Positions 1-7,789 are shown, counted from the stretch's first letter. The stretch: 11,627 nucleotides of DNA from an uncultured Fastidiosipila sp. (GCA_938014865.1 CALLQJ010000061.1:1-11627), one strand, 5' to 3'. The notes: a model not told the origin generated them from the letters alone. Program-made: numbers and translations.

Positions 1-691
1 GTTCAATCTCCCGATAAAGTTTCCAATGATATTTAATGAGATTTAATTTATTACTGGATATAGAACCTTCCCGGATACGATATTTCATCAGCACTTCATC
101 GAAGCCGTAAATATATTCTTCTTTTTTCAGCATCTGAAGCCAAAGCGCATCATCGTTTCTTTTCCGAATATTCGGCACCTCAAATTTCCCCATCTTACGC
201 ACGCTGTACATGACACTGGAATTTCCCACAGGACAATCCAGAAGCAAGCGATTATAATTGGTTTTCGGGATCGCACGGATCACTTTATCGAGAGATTCAC
301 CAGACTCATTAATTTGCTTGTAAGAGGTGCAGGTAAATGCATAATTATTCTTTTGCATAAATTCTAACTGCCGATTCAGCTTATCCGGATACCAGAGATC
401 ATCTGAATCAAGAAATGCCATGTAATCGCCTTGTGCAAGTTTCATGGCTTTTGTTCGGGCTACGGCAGCCCCTGAATTTTCTTTGAGCTTACAATATTTA
501 ATACGCTCATCATCGGCTTGATACGATGAAACAACAGTTTCTGTATCATCTGTCGAACAGTCATCCACGATAATAAGCTCCCAGTTTTCATAGCTTTGGG
601 CTTGTGCCGAACGAATAGACTCCCCGATAAAGTCCGCACTGTTGTAAGTGGGCATAATGATGGATACTAAATTTTTTTTCTTATTACACAT
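1..691 (-). CDS. Family 2 glycosyltransferase, C-terminus cut by window edge
   Basis: About 230 codons are visible from an ATG at 691 and the frame is open to base 1, so the C-terminus lies outside the window. The protein begins with a GT-A fold: LVSIIMPTYNSADFI near residues 8-22, the nucleotide-binding VDDCSTDDT (Asp43/Asp44), and the metal-binding DSDD at 95-98. A later RNDDALWL segment (about 178-185) fits the catalytic-base region of this family. No membrane segment is seen, so it is likely a cytoplasmic enzyme acting at the membrane and adding one sugar from a nucleotide donor to the lipid-linked repeat unit. Layout and motifs resemble TuaG/EpsE-type enzymes of Gram-positive bacteria, but donor and linkage cannot be read from sequence. 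An out-of-frame ATG lies 14 bases upstream and ends quickly. The ribosome binding site is weak (GGA close to the start). A candidate promoter lies about 140 bases upstream, so it may be transcribed separately from the acetylation pair. Confidence 0.93.
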   Translation of the reverse strand, partial: MCNKKKNLVSIIMPTYNSADFIGESIRSAQAQSYENWELIIVDDCSTDDTETVVSSYQADDERIKYCKLKENSGAAVARTKAMKLAQGDYMAFLDSDDLWYPDKLNRQLEFMQKNNYAFTCTSYKQINESGESLDKVIRAIPKTNYNRLLLDCPVGNSSVMYSVRKMGKFEVPNIRKRNDDALWLQMLKKEEYIYGFDEVLMKYRIREGSISSNKLNLIKYHWKLYREIE

Positions 692-805
692 TTTCCAAGA
701 CTCATCTCTTTTATTTTCGCAGCGGAGAATGCTCACGCCGCCTGAAACATGCTCTAAAACCTATTTATCATACTAAAATCTAAAATACTTTTCAGATTTT
801 TCTGT

Positions 806-818
806 CCTTTCCGAAAGG
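806..818. repeat. Short perfect inverted repeat in GT2 leader
   Basis: CCTTTC, a single C, then GAAAGG form a perfect 6-base inverted repeat. With one central base it is too tight to fold as a normal RNA hairpin without opening inner pairs. It could be a protein-binding half-site pair or chance. It lies between the candidate promoter and the GT2 start codon. Confidence 0.3.
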
Positions 819-832
819 CAAAGCTTTCATTC

Positions 833-863
833 ATTATACCTGCAGGAAAGGAAATCGCTGCAA
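833..863 (-). promoter_or_regulatory. Candidate promoter for the GT2 gene
   Basis: On the minus strand a perfect TATAAT (-10, bases 838-833) is preceded by TTGCAG (-35, bases 863-858). The spacing is 19 bases, longer than the usual 17. The -10 box is ideal and the -35 only half matches, so this is a plausible but untested sigma-A type promoter. It would give a leader of roughly 135 bases before the ATG at 691. Confidence 0.42.
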
Positions 864-1033
864 AGATTTTCAAGCGCTGCAGAAATTCTCAGGATCAATG
901 GGCCAAGATGAAAGGTATATTTCTTATATTATAATGTGTTCGATCTGTTTTAATTTGTTTTATACTATGAAGAACTACGATTATCTTTCGATCGCTCATT
1001 CGAAAATTCAGACCGAAAATCTTAAGGAAACTA

Positions 1034-2158
1034 TTAAGAAGTAATAAATTCCATCATATCTTGGTAATTGAAATATTCATTTTTTATGGTATATTCAGCG
1101 ACTTCAAAAACCACTATCTCCGGTTCAAAAAGATTGTAATAATATTCAAAATTAAGTATATTCTGGTAATTATGAACTCCTATATATTCCCCTAGGGCTT
1201 CGATAAAAAATTTATAGCCTATATGGTAGTTCATATAGCTGCCTTGAAATGAAAGTGTTTTTGGAACACCTTTTTCGATATTCTCCGGATTTATAAAATA
1301 CTCGAAATAAGTAAACCTCGGATCACGTGCTACCTGATCATTATATTCTTCCCTTAAACTATAATATTCAGATTTCAGGTAAAATACGGGAACTAGGTCA
1401 TTTATTGGGAAATTCGATTTGTAAAGAGTAGGCTCCACTTTTTCTTCAATAATAAAATCATCACGACAATTCACCTGAACAGCCGGTACAGCCTCATTTA
1501 GCTTATCGAGCACCGCATTACAAGCGTAATAAGCCCCCAGATCATTCCAATGATTCGCATCATATTTTATATTGTAGACCATTTCACCCGCTTGACTTTT
1601 TTCTATTAATAGATCGGTATTGTCCAGGTAATTAATCTCCCTCTCGTCTAGCAATTCAAAAAACTGTGTGGTCCACGAATTATCATAATGGACATAATCC
1701 GGTACATATTTTTCTAAAACTGTGGTTTTTGAAGGATTAAACATAAAAATAAACTGTGTGTCTCTTTCTTCACATAAATCCTGTATCTTCTTCACCATAT
1801 CGGCAAATGCGACGTGATAAGATCCAAATTCCGCATTTTCAGAAAACCTCGGGAAAATATAGCCGTCTTCACCTTGACTGTATAAAGGATTAACCAATTC
1901 ATCAAACAGTTTATAGTGGCTGATTTCATAAATATAAATCATCTCAGATCTGAAACCTATTCGATCTTTTAAATAATTATCAAAATTTTTTGTATAACGC
2001 AAAGGATCTATATTCTCTCTGTCCCAGGGGGCCTCGACCAGTTTTCTGTTATCCAGCTCCGAAACATAATCTTTTTCCAGGTTAGTAAATACTAACGGAA
2101 GCAGCAATAAGGAGAAGAAAAGAAAAATGATAAATATTTTTGTTTTTCGCAAATTCAT
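1034..2158 (-). CDS. DHHW/AlgX-like SGNH protein for polysaccharide O-acetylation
   Basis: A 374-residue protein with one N-terminal membrane anchor (about residues 7-25) and an extracytoplasmic domain. Key features match the DHHW/AlgX-AlgJ type of SGNH-like acetyltransferases: DRIGFR near 65-70, the D-x-x-H-W signature at Asp200-His203-Trp204 followed by NDLGAYY, and a LSFQGSYMN block with Ser307 where the family has its nucleophilic Ser. The C-terminal PEIVVFEVAEYT segment also fits the family. By family precedent it takes an acyl group relayed across the membrane by an MBOAT protein and places it on the exported polysaccharide. The ATG at 2158 has an AAAGG ribosome binding site four bases away and starts 9 bases after the MBOAT stop, so the two genes are almost certainly cotranscribed and act together. 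The substrate sugar and the acyl group (probably acetyl) are inference. Confidence 0.87.
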   Translation of the reverse strand: MNLRKTKIFIIFLFFSLLLLPLVFTNLEKDYVSELDNRKLVEAPWDRENIDPLRYTKNFDNYLKDRIGFRSEMIYIYEISHYKLFDELVNPLYSQGEDGYIFPRFSENAEFGSYHVAFADMVKKIQDLCEERDTQFIFMFNPSKTTVLEKYVPDYVHYDNSWTTQFFELLDEREINYLDNTDLLIEKSQAGEMVYNIKYDANHWNDLGAYYACNAVLDKLNEAVPAVQVNCRDDFIIEEKVEPTLYKSNFPINDLVPVFYLKSEYYSLREEYNDQVARDPRFTYFEYFINPENIEKGVPKTLSFQGSYMNYHIGYKFFIEALGEYIGVHNYQNILNFEYYYNLFEPEIVVFEVAEYTIKNEYFNYQDMMEFITS

Positions 2159-2167
2159 ACAGCCTTT

Positions 2168-3643
2168 CTAGTACTGGAAATAAATAAACGGCTGATAGCT
2201 TGAATTGACAATCGAAACATACGTTACAGTCAATAAAAATAACAATGCAAATTCTTGCAAAAGAAAGCCGTATTTTCCGCTATTCATACGAATATATAAT
2301 TTTTTGAATACATCATGTTTAAAGAACAAAGCACCTAACACTGCAATGATGATCAAAAGTATTATTTTGGGCGTTAAAAAATAGGGCAATTCAAACATGG
2401 TGGTATCATTCAGGCCAAATCCGATAAGCATTCCGAAAAACTTAAGTGCTGCTTTAAAACTATTAAGCCTGAAAAATTGCCAGCCTAAAGAAACTATACA
2501 CATTGTTATAAGCCAGCGCACAGCTGCATAAGCATAGTACTTCGGCTTTGACTGCTTCAGTTTAGTATAAAGATCAGATTCTTTTGACCTGAACATTCGC
2601 TCAATCACAACACATACACCATGCAGTATGCCCCAGAAAAGATAGGCGAAGCCTGTCCCATGCCAGATACCTGAAATTAAAAATACGATAAATAAATTTA
2701 TATATGTCCGTGTTCTTCCTTTGCGGCTGCCGCCTAAAGGAAAATAAATATACTCACGCAAAAAACTCCCCAGAGAGATATGCCATCGTCTCCAGAATTC
2801 ACTGACAGATAGGGAAGTATAAGGAAAATCAAAATTCTTTTTTATCGAAATACCGAAAAGTTCAGCAAGTCCTATCGCAATATCAGAATAGCCGGAAAAA
2901 TCATGATAAATTTGTAATGTATAAAGCAGGAGACAAGCCCAAGCAATACCTGCTGTTATACTATTGCCTTGTTTCTCAATTTCAGCAACAACTCTTCCGA
3001 ATGAATCTGCCAGAATGACTTTCTTCGCTAAACCGATAATAATTAAATTTATTCCGCTAACAAATTTATCGGGATTATATTTTCTTGTTTTTAATTGAGC
3101 TGCGAAATCTCTGTAAAGTACAATAGGCCCCGATATGATTTTAGGGAAAAAAGTCATATATAAAGCTGCATCTATAAACTTTGCTTTAGCATCTCCCCTG
3201 TAAATATCAATTAAATAAGAAATTGCCGAAAAGACTATAAAAGATATACCAAGCATTGTCCAGGTATTCACGGGCAAAGAAAAACTGAGCTCTTTAAAAA
3301 ATATTTTATTCAGCCACCGAGAATATTTAAAATGAATTAATACTACTATAGGAATAATAAGAGCCAACGCGAGAATTGTTTTTTGAACTTTTTCACTATG
3401 ATTCTTTAAACTGCTGAGTAATAAAGAAAAGATATAAATAATCAGCAATAAAACAATCAGAACAAAGGCCCCTCGAATGTCACCCCAGGCATAAAATACA
3501 AGGCTCATAAGAATTAAAAGCAGATCACTAAGTCTCAGTTTTTTCAGCACCTTAAATTTTTTCTCAAAGAACATCATCAAATAAAACAAAACAATTGAGA
3601 CAGGGAAAAATAAGGATAAAAATGTTAAACTACTAAAATTCAT
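2168..3643 (-). CDS. MBOAT-family membrane O-acyltransferase (AlgI/DltB-like)
   Basis: A 491-residue polytopic membrane protein of normal length for AlgI-type MBOATs. Recognisable family blocks are YxxHDFSGYSDIAIGLA (about 244-260), FPYTSLSVSEFWRRWHISLG (about 273-292, His288), YFPLGGSRKG (about 300-309), and ISGIWHGTGFAYLFWGILHG (about 323-342), where His328 matches the catalytic His of the family. FPKIISGPI near 166-174 is also typical. Such proteins carry an acyl group from a cytoplasmic donor to the outer face of the membrane, where a partner such as the DHHW protein encoded next transfers it to the polysaccharide. DltB is an alternative subfamily, but there is no DltA, DltC or DltD here and the partner is DHHW type, so polysaccharide O-acetylation is favoured. 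The ATG at 3643 has only a weak AAAGA ribosome binding site. It is the first gene of a two-gene unit. Confidence 0.93.
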   Translation of the reverse strand: MNFSSLTFLSLFFPVSIVLFYLMMFFEKKFKVLKKLRLSDLLLILMSLVFYAWGDIRGAFVLIVLLLIIYIFSLLLSSLKNHSEKVQKTILALALIIPIVVLIHFKYSRWLNKIFFKELSFSLPVNTWTMLGISFIVFSAISYLIDIYRGDAKAKFIDAALYMTFFPKIISGPIVLYRDFAAQLKTRKYNPDKFVSGINLIIIGLAKKVILADSFGRVVAEIEKQGNSITAGIAWACLLLYTLQIYHDFSGYSDIAIGLAELFGISIKKNFDFPYTSLSVSEFWRRWHISLGSFLREYIYFPLGGSRKGRTRTYINLFIVFLISGIWHGTGFAYLFWGILHGVCVVIERMFRSKESDLYTKLKQSKPKYYAYAAVRWLITMCIVSLGWQFFRLNSFKAALKFFGMLIGFGLNDTTMFELPYFLTPKIILLIIIAVLGALFFKHDVFKKLYIRMNSGKYGFLLQEFALLFLLTVTYVSIVNSSYQPFIYFQY

Positions 3644-3930
3644 TCTTTAATGAAACTCATTTCAACTTTGTTATATTTTATACATTCTATCACGTATTTA
3701 TTATTTACAATTAAATTATTTGATATATCTGACATTCAAAATTAATCTAATTAATTGACAAGGCATATTGACCAATTGCTTATCATACTTGCTAAATTTA
3801 CTTAATTGTATATTGCCGCTCTATTTACTCTAGGGAATAAACTGCAAATGTATAGCTTTGTCTATGTTATACAATGTTTATTATAGTAAAGTATCAATAT
3901 TTATCTCTTATCTATATTTGGCTATATTAG
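3644..3930. other. A+T-rich non-coding gap beside the IS remnant
   Basis: Very A+T-rich sequence with no supported ORF. It carries the likely promoter for the minus-strand MBOAT-DHHW pair. The matching 5' part of the plus-strand transposase is absent: similarity to the IS30 family fades at about base 3931, so the gap probably contains the scar of a deletion. I could not identify an intact IS terminal repeat here. Confidence 0.5.
3734..3761 (-). promoter_or_regulatory. Candidate promoter for the MBOAT-DHHW pair
   Basis: On the minus strand TTGTCA (bases 3761-3756) and TTGAAT (bases 3739-3734) are 16 bases apart, a five-of-six and a four-of-six match to the sigma-A boxes. It lies about 90 bases upstream of the MBOAT start codon. 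The A+T richness of this stretch makes chance matches likely. The same -35 box overlaps a perfect TTGACA on the plus strand (3755-3760), which lacks a good partner box. Confidence 0.33.
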
Positions 3931-4438
3931 ACTTTTTACTTCACCAGCTGTGATCTTGGCGCTCTTCAGATTGAGACCGCGCAATACGGCCAGAAGTGTC
4001 AAAGAGATCTTCGACGACTTGGAGAGAACTTTTGGACTGGAGACTTTCCGTCAGCTCTTTCCTCTCATTCTCACGGACAATGGCAATGGCAGTGAGTTTT
4101 CGGATCCGAAAACTTTGGAAACCGCTTTAAACGGTGAAAGAAGAACATGGATCTTCTACTGCGATCCCGGCGTTCCTAAGCAGAAAGCCGGCGTCGAAGG
4201 CTGCCATAAACATTTATATCGGATTATTCCTAAAGGTTCTTCTATGGAAAGCTTACAGCTCGGAAATGATGCACTCATCTCGACACATATTAATGCATTT
4301 AAAAGAAGGAAGCTGAATGACAAATCTGCAAGAGATGTTTTCAGCTTCCTTTACGGAGAAGCCACCACACAGCTTCTCCAGATTAAAAACTTAAGCATTG
4401 AGGAGATTCTCCTTAAACCAAACCTGCTTAAGAAATAA
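3931..4438 (+). pseudogene. IS30-family transposase remnant, C-terminal half
   Basis: This is the only gene-like feature on the plus strand. The frame from 3950 gives about 162 residues of the C-terminal DDE core of an IS30-family transposase: NTARSVKEIFDDLERTFG, the LTDNG...SEF block with the second catalytic Asp, then QKAGVEGCHKHLYRIIPKGSS carrying the catalytic Glu, and HINAFKRRKLNDKSARDVF near the end. The N-terminal helix-turn-helix region and the first catalytic Asp are missing. Just upstream, codons 3931-3957 read TFYFTSCDL in another frame, which looks like the preceding family segment. This suggests a frameshift around 3950-3955, and a TAG sits directly before it at 3928. The catalytic block reads DNGNGSEF rather than the expected DNGSEF, because AATGGC is duplicated in tandem (4079-4090). 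The product cannot be an active transposase. Downstream (4439-4513) is short non-coding sequence where the IS right end should lie; I could not define it. Confidence 0.88.
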
Positions 4439-4513
4439 GCTAAACAGACCGCTTGCACCTGACGACTTTCGCTAAAACAGCTGTCTGATTTACTTTAAAA
4501 TTCAATCTCTAAA

Positions 4514-5725
4514 TTATTCTGTAAACTCGGCTTTTGTTTTTCCTCCATAGTACAGAATTAACATAGTAATCAGTTTTACAAAATTCACAATTGCAGTTCC
4601 GATACAAAACATCTTGATACCACCCATATTCAAGCAAATAAATGAAATAACGAGATACAAAATCACATTGATCCCATTAATAAAAACTTGCCATTTCATA
4701 TCAAAAAACTTTAATATCAATGGATTTAAAATGGTTATCAAAACATATAGAATTGTGGACAACGCAGTATACGGCACAAGAACTACAGCTTCTTGGACAT
4801 ACTCAGGATATAGAATAGACAAGACAAAATTACTACTCCAAATGATTAAAAAATAACCCACTATACACAGCACAATACTTAAGGCAAACGCAATATTAAA
4901 TGCCTTTTTAGGTTTCTTTTTTATTTTTGATAAATAGGCCAAAAATACACTAGTTATCGGACTAATGATCATTGATATAAGTTTGGCCATTATACTTGCT
5001 GCATAGTATATTGAAACTTGCCGGCCTCCCAAAACAGGATAAAGTATTAGTCTATCTGCATATGTGGTAATTCTGGTAAGAACAGCAGAAAAAGATAAGA
5101 AGAAAGTATCTTTTCTATAAGTATTTAATAGCTTTGTACGTACAAATGGTTCAGTAAAAATAAAACCTTTCTTATAGAGGTCAAAGAGAGCAATTAAATA
5201 ACCAGTAATATAGATAAATTGCCAATAATGACTAAAATAAAAAAATACAAAGCCTATAAGATAACCGACACTCAAAAGAACATTATTGATTAGGATATTT
5301 CTATAACTAAGCTTGATCTGATACTCGACTATGAGATATTCACGCAAAAGCCATAATACAGATAAGAAAACAGTAAGAACTACACTTAAATTAAATGTTC
5401 CCTCATAGATAATAGTTATGATCAACATTACAAATACATTCAATAAACATATTTCACGCAAAATTCTCGGGAAATTATATCTATGAGGATTATCAGAAAT
5501 ACCTTTATCATTTAAAAGTCTTACGTTGTTTATAGCCATACCTAAAACACCGGGACATATATCCAGGAGAGCAATGATTGTTACAGCCAAGCCATAGGCT
5601 TCATCTGAAATGTATCGGGAAACAAGCGGCAGAATGAATATTTGTAAAATTGCTAAAGGAACAGCTGTAGCTATTAAGTTATAGGCAACATTAAATATAA
5701 ATCCTTTGATATTCTTTTTATCCAT
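4514..5725 (-). CDS. Wzx-like polysaccharide repeat-unit flippase
   Basis: A 403-residue, strongly hydrophobic protein with about twelve predicted membrane segments and short loops, the layout of the MOP (MATE-like) superfamily of lipid-linked oligosaccharide flippases. The N-terminal block (ILPLVSRYISDEAYGLAVTI, about 31-50) is typical: these transporters start with a helix pair followed by a conserved Tyr-Gly before the next segment. Charged residues in the middle (RITTYADRLILYPVLGG, about 218-234) also fit family members, where a DRL motif is common. Its role would be to move the undecaprenyl-diphosphate-linked repeat unit to the outer face for polymerisation. The length is close to that of usual Wzx proteins. 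The ATG at 5725 overlaps the end of the polymerase gene by 8 bases and has an AGGAG site inside that gene, so translation is probably coupled. The downstream neighbour is a degraded IS on the other strand, so this gene ends its unit. No clear terminator is visible. Confidence 0.88.
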   Translation of the reverse strand: MDKKNIKGFIFNVAYNLIATAVPLAILQIFILPLVSRYISDEAYGLAVTIIALLDICPGVLGMAINNVRLLNDKGISDNPHRYNFPRILREICLLNVFVMLIITIIYEGTFNLSVVLTVFLSVLWLLREYLIVEYQIKLSYRNILINNVLLSVGYLIGFVFFYFSHYWQFIYITGYLIALFDLYKKGFIFTEPFVRTKLLNTYRKDTFFLSFSAVLTRITTYADRLILYPVLGGRQVSIYYAASIMAKLISMIISPITSVFLAYLSKIKKKPKKAFNIAFALSIVLCIVGYFLIIWSSNFVLSILYPEYVQEAVVLVPYTALSTILYVLITILNPLILKFFDMKWQVFINGINVILYLVISFICLNMGGIKMFCIGTAIVNFVKLITMLILYYGGKTKAEFTE

Positions 5726-7052
5726 TAATTCTTCTCCTGCGCGGAATCAAATACATTATTAAGCAACTAAGTAAAAAACCATGTGTAAGCATGACAACAA
5801 AAAATGAGGAACTTAACAAAGTATAACTAGATATAAAAATAACAGCAGAGCAAAACCTTATATCCAGATCATAGGAGCAATAATCCAAAATCTTCAACGC
5901 CAGGACAATAAGGATAGGCATTATGAAAACACCGACAACTCCCAAATTTGAATAAGCATCAGCAAACAACCCATTATTAGCATAGCTATTTAAATAATAT
6001 TGTGCTCCTATCAGCTTTGGAATTTTTTCCGAATAAGGTGATACAAAGCCAAATCTTCCCATAAGTCCTTGTCTGAAGAAATCTTTTTCGGCTCCTTTAA
6101 AAAAATCATAATATGAATATTGTAAATAAGCAGGTAAAATAAATAATCTCCTGGTAATAAAATCATGTATGAATATAGTGCCAAATATTGATAGCTCTAG
6201 TACGCCTAGTATACTAATTCCCGCAAAAGCATAAGGTATAAATAAAATTGATAAAAACTCCCCCACAAAATAAAATGCAAGAGTAAATATCAAGACAAAA
6301 ATTGCTGATTTTCTTCCATCAATTGAGAATGATAAAATCTGAAAAATTACTGAAAAAACACTTAGAAGATAATTCTTTTGCCTTAAACCGTATACCATTA
6401 TTATCGGAAAAACAATAATTGAAGCTGAAAAAAGATATATTAATATTGTTGGAATATCGTATGTGTCAAATTTTGCTCTTGTATTATAGACATCAAAAAT
6501 ATTTACTGATAAATGGAAATGAGTATATCTGATCCATATATATAAGACTACTATCGCGAAAAATATAAATATACCTTCAATTATAAATTTAGGAATATAT
6601 CTTCTTGTCTTAGAATTGTAATATCGCACATATAACTTATTAGAATTAGTGTGAAAAATGCGCTTAAAAAGATAATCACTTTTTACATATAAAATAATTA
6701 ATAAAGACCAATATATAAGATTTAAGATATAAAATTCGACACCTATATCAAAAAAGGCAATAATTCCGGTCGTTGGAATTGCCGAACTCATCATGAGTAT
6801 ACTTAAAATGATGGCTCCACACCGTCTGTCATATAACAACATCGAAAATAAATACACAAAGTAAACTAACATTAACCAAGATAAAATGTATCGTATCACA
6901 GCAAAATTAACAGTCATACCAGTGAACGCATATCCTGGCGAAACAATATATTTATAAGTGCAATCTAAAACAATTCTGTAAATTATAATGGGGATAATTA
7001 TTCTGGAAAATCTAGATTTCCATATATTTTTTATTGAAGATTTAATGTCCAT
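5718..7052 (-). CDS. Wzy-like polysaccharide repeat-unit polymerase
   Basis: A 444-residue integral membrane protein with around ten hydrophobic segments and one large hydrophilic loop near residues 296-370. The loop contains RFGFVSPYSEKIPKLIGAQ and SYANNGLFADAYSNLG (about 356-371), a pattern seen in O-antigen/capsule polymerases of the Wzy type, and an SIDGRKSA motif (about 243-250) precedes a membrane segment as in many family members. Sequence conservation in Wzy is low, so the call rests on topology, these motifs and the adjoining flippase gene. It would join lipid-linked repeat units outside the membrane into a long chain. The ATG at 7052 follows a modest GGGTG site. No gene lies upstream for 736 bases, so this is likely the first gene of a Wzy-Wzx unit, or it is reached by readthrough from the phosphoglycosyl transferase gene. 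No strong promoter is obvious directly upstream. Confidence 0.82.
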   Translation of the reverse strand: MDIKSSIKNIWKSRFSRIIIPIIIYRIVLDCTYKYIVSPGYAFTGMTVNFAVIRYILSWLMLVYFVYLFSMLLYDRRCGAIILSILMMSSAIPTTGIIAFFDIGVEFYILNLIYWSLLIILYVKSDYLFKRIFHTNSNKLYVRYYNSKTRRYIPKFIIEGIFIFFAIVVLYIWIRYTHFHLSVNIFDVYNTRAKFDTYDIPTILIYLFSASIIVFPIIMVYGLRQKNYLLSVFSVIFQILSFSIDGRKSAIFVLIFTLAFYFVGEFLSILFIPYAFAGISILGVLELSIFGTIFIHDFITRRLFILPAYLQYSYYDFFKGAEKDFFRQGLMGRFGFVSPYSEKIPKLIGAQYYLNSYANNGLFADAYSNLGVVGVFIMPILIVLALKILDYCSYDLDIRFCSAVIFISSYTLLSSSFFVVMLTHGFLLSCLIMYLIPRRRRING

Positions 7053-7126
7053 ATAACACCCGCTTCCCGTTTATTTTTTATATTACGAGTAAAAAATGAT
7101 CTGTTATAAAGTAATATTATCTATTA

Positions 7127-7785
7127 AAATCTATAGAAATATATAAACTTTATATTTTACTAAAATAATCGTATAACACCTATTATCATATGATCCAAGG
7201 TTATGATTCATTCATAATAACTTATTTAAAATAAATTGATTTCTTGTCGCGGTTTATAATTTATCTTCTATGTTGCTTTGATTCTTAATACGGAACAAAT
7301 ACCAACTTCAATAAGCAAGATATGAATATTTTCTGTCTTTTTTAATAGTAGCTATATTGCAATAAAAAATAATTTTCAAACACTATAGATTTGGACTTTC
7401 AGCCCCTGGATAAATCATTTCAGTAAACTAATTAATTTTAGAACCATCGACTCTTTAATTTAACTTTTATTAAATGATATACGAAACTCCTTAATTTGAT
7501 GTGCACTTTATTCATATGACACATAAGATAATAGCGAAACAATAAGGCTTTATCAAAGCATATTTCTATCTGGTACAGAATATTTTAAGATAATATTACT
7601 TATCATAATTCATACTAAAATACATTCTATAATGATCTCTATTATCCGCTATAATGTTTTAATTTCATAGTAGAAAAACAGCTTTGATTTCTATGATTAA
7701 ATACTCCAGATAATGAATCTGTAAATTTCTAGATGCATATTATTTCAGAATTGATACATGAGAGTAATTCCAAATCTATAGAAAT
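7127..7785. repeat. 14-base direct repeat near both ends of the gene-free stretch
   Basis: AAATCTATAGAAAT occurs exactly at 7127-7140 and again at 7772-7785 in the same orientation, 645 bases apart. The pair lies close to the two ends of the gene-free stretch. The A+T bias raises the chance of accidental matches, so its meaning is uncertain. Confidence 0.5.
7383..7781. repeat. 13-base inverted repeats bounding about 400 bases
   Basis: CTATAGATTTGGA at 7383-7395 has a perfect reverse-complement copy, TCCAAATCTATAG, at 7769-7781. The pair bounds 399 non-coding bases, a size and form possible for a MITE-like non-autonomous element. The match does not extend beyond 13 bases and I do not see a clean target-site duplication next to the ends, so this is only a candidate. 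Confidence 0.35.
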
Positions 7786-7789
7786 TACT
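7763..7789 (-). terminator. Hairpin at the stop of the phosphoglycosyl transferase gene
   Basis: AGTAATT (7763-7769) and AATTACT (7783-7789) are perfect inverted repeats around a 13-base loop. The first base transcribed is the last base of the stop codon. The stem is A+T-rich and no U-tract follows in the direction of transcription, so it is at best a weak terminator or an mRNA 3'-end structure. Confidence 0.25.

Larger units (their letters stand above)
692..1033. other. Non-coding gap before the GT2 gene
   Basis: No convincing ORF is seen on either strand in these 342 bases. The stretch holds a good minus-strand promoter candidate (833-863), a short perfect inverted repeat (806-818) in the presumed leader of the GT2 gene, and two copies of CGCTGC (856-861 and 875-880) near the promoter. 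No U-tract terminator is visible after the stop of the DHHW gene at 1034, only a weak CTTAA/TTAAG pairing, so readthrough from the acetylation genes into the GT2 gene remains possible. Confidence 0.6.
7053..7788. other. 736-base A+T-rich gene-free stretch inside the locus
   Basis: I see no supported ORF on either strand. The composition is extremely A+T-rich, more so than the flanking genes. It contains three related copies of a CTATAGATTT-like sequence: 7127-7140 and 7772-7785 as direct repeats, and 7383-7395 in inverted orientation to 7769-7781. A hairpin overlaps the stop codon of the phosphoglycosyl transferase gene (7763-7789). Promoter-like boxes occur but are not better than expected in such sequence. 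It may be a scar from gene loss or recombination in a variable locus. Confidence 0.6.

Noticed and set aside
2168..3643. DltB, D-alanylation of teichoic acid
   Set aside because: The partner gene is DHHW/AlgX-like and no dltA, dltC or dltD is nearby, so polysaccharide O-acetylation explains the context better.
3755..3800. Plus-strand promoter with perfect TTGACA driving the transposase remnant
   Set aside because: No acceptable -10 box is found at 16-18 bases, and the downstream gene is broken.
4439..4513. ACAGCTGT palindrome and CAGAC/GTCTG pair as a terminator for the flippase gene or as the IS right end
   Set aside because: There is no U-tract in the flippase direction, the stem is loopless or has a very long loop, and the matching left IS end is missing, so neither call can be supported.
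7053..7788. CRISPR array or tandem repeat array in the gene-free stretch
   Set aside because: The repeats are only two or three short copies at irregular distances and in mixed orientation, with no regular spacers and no cas genes.
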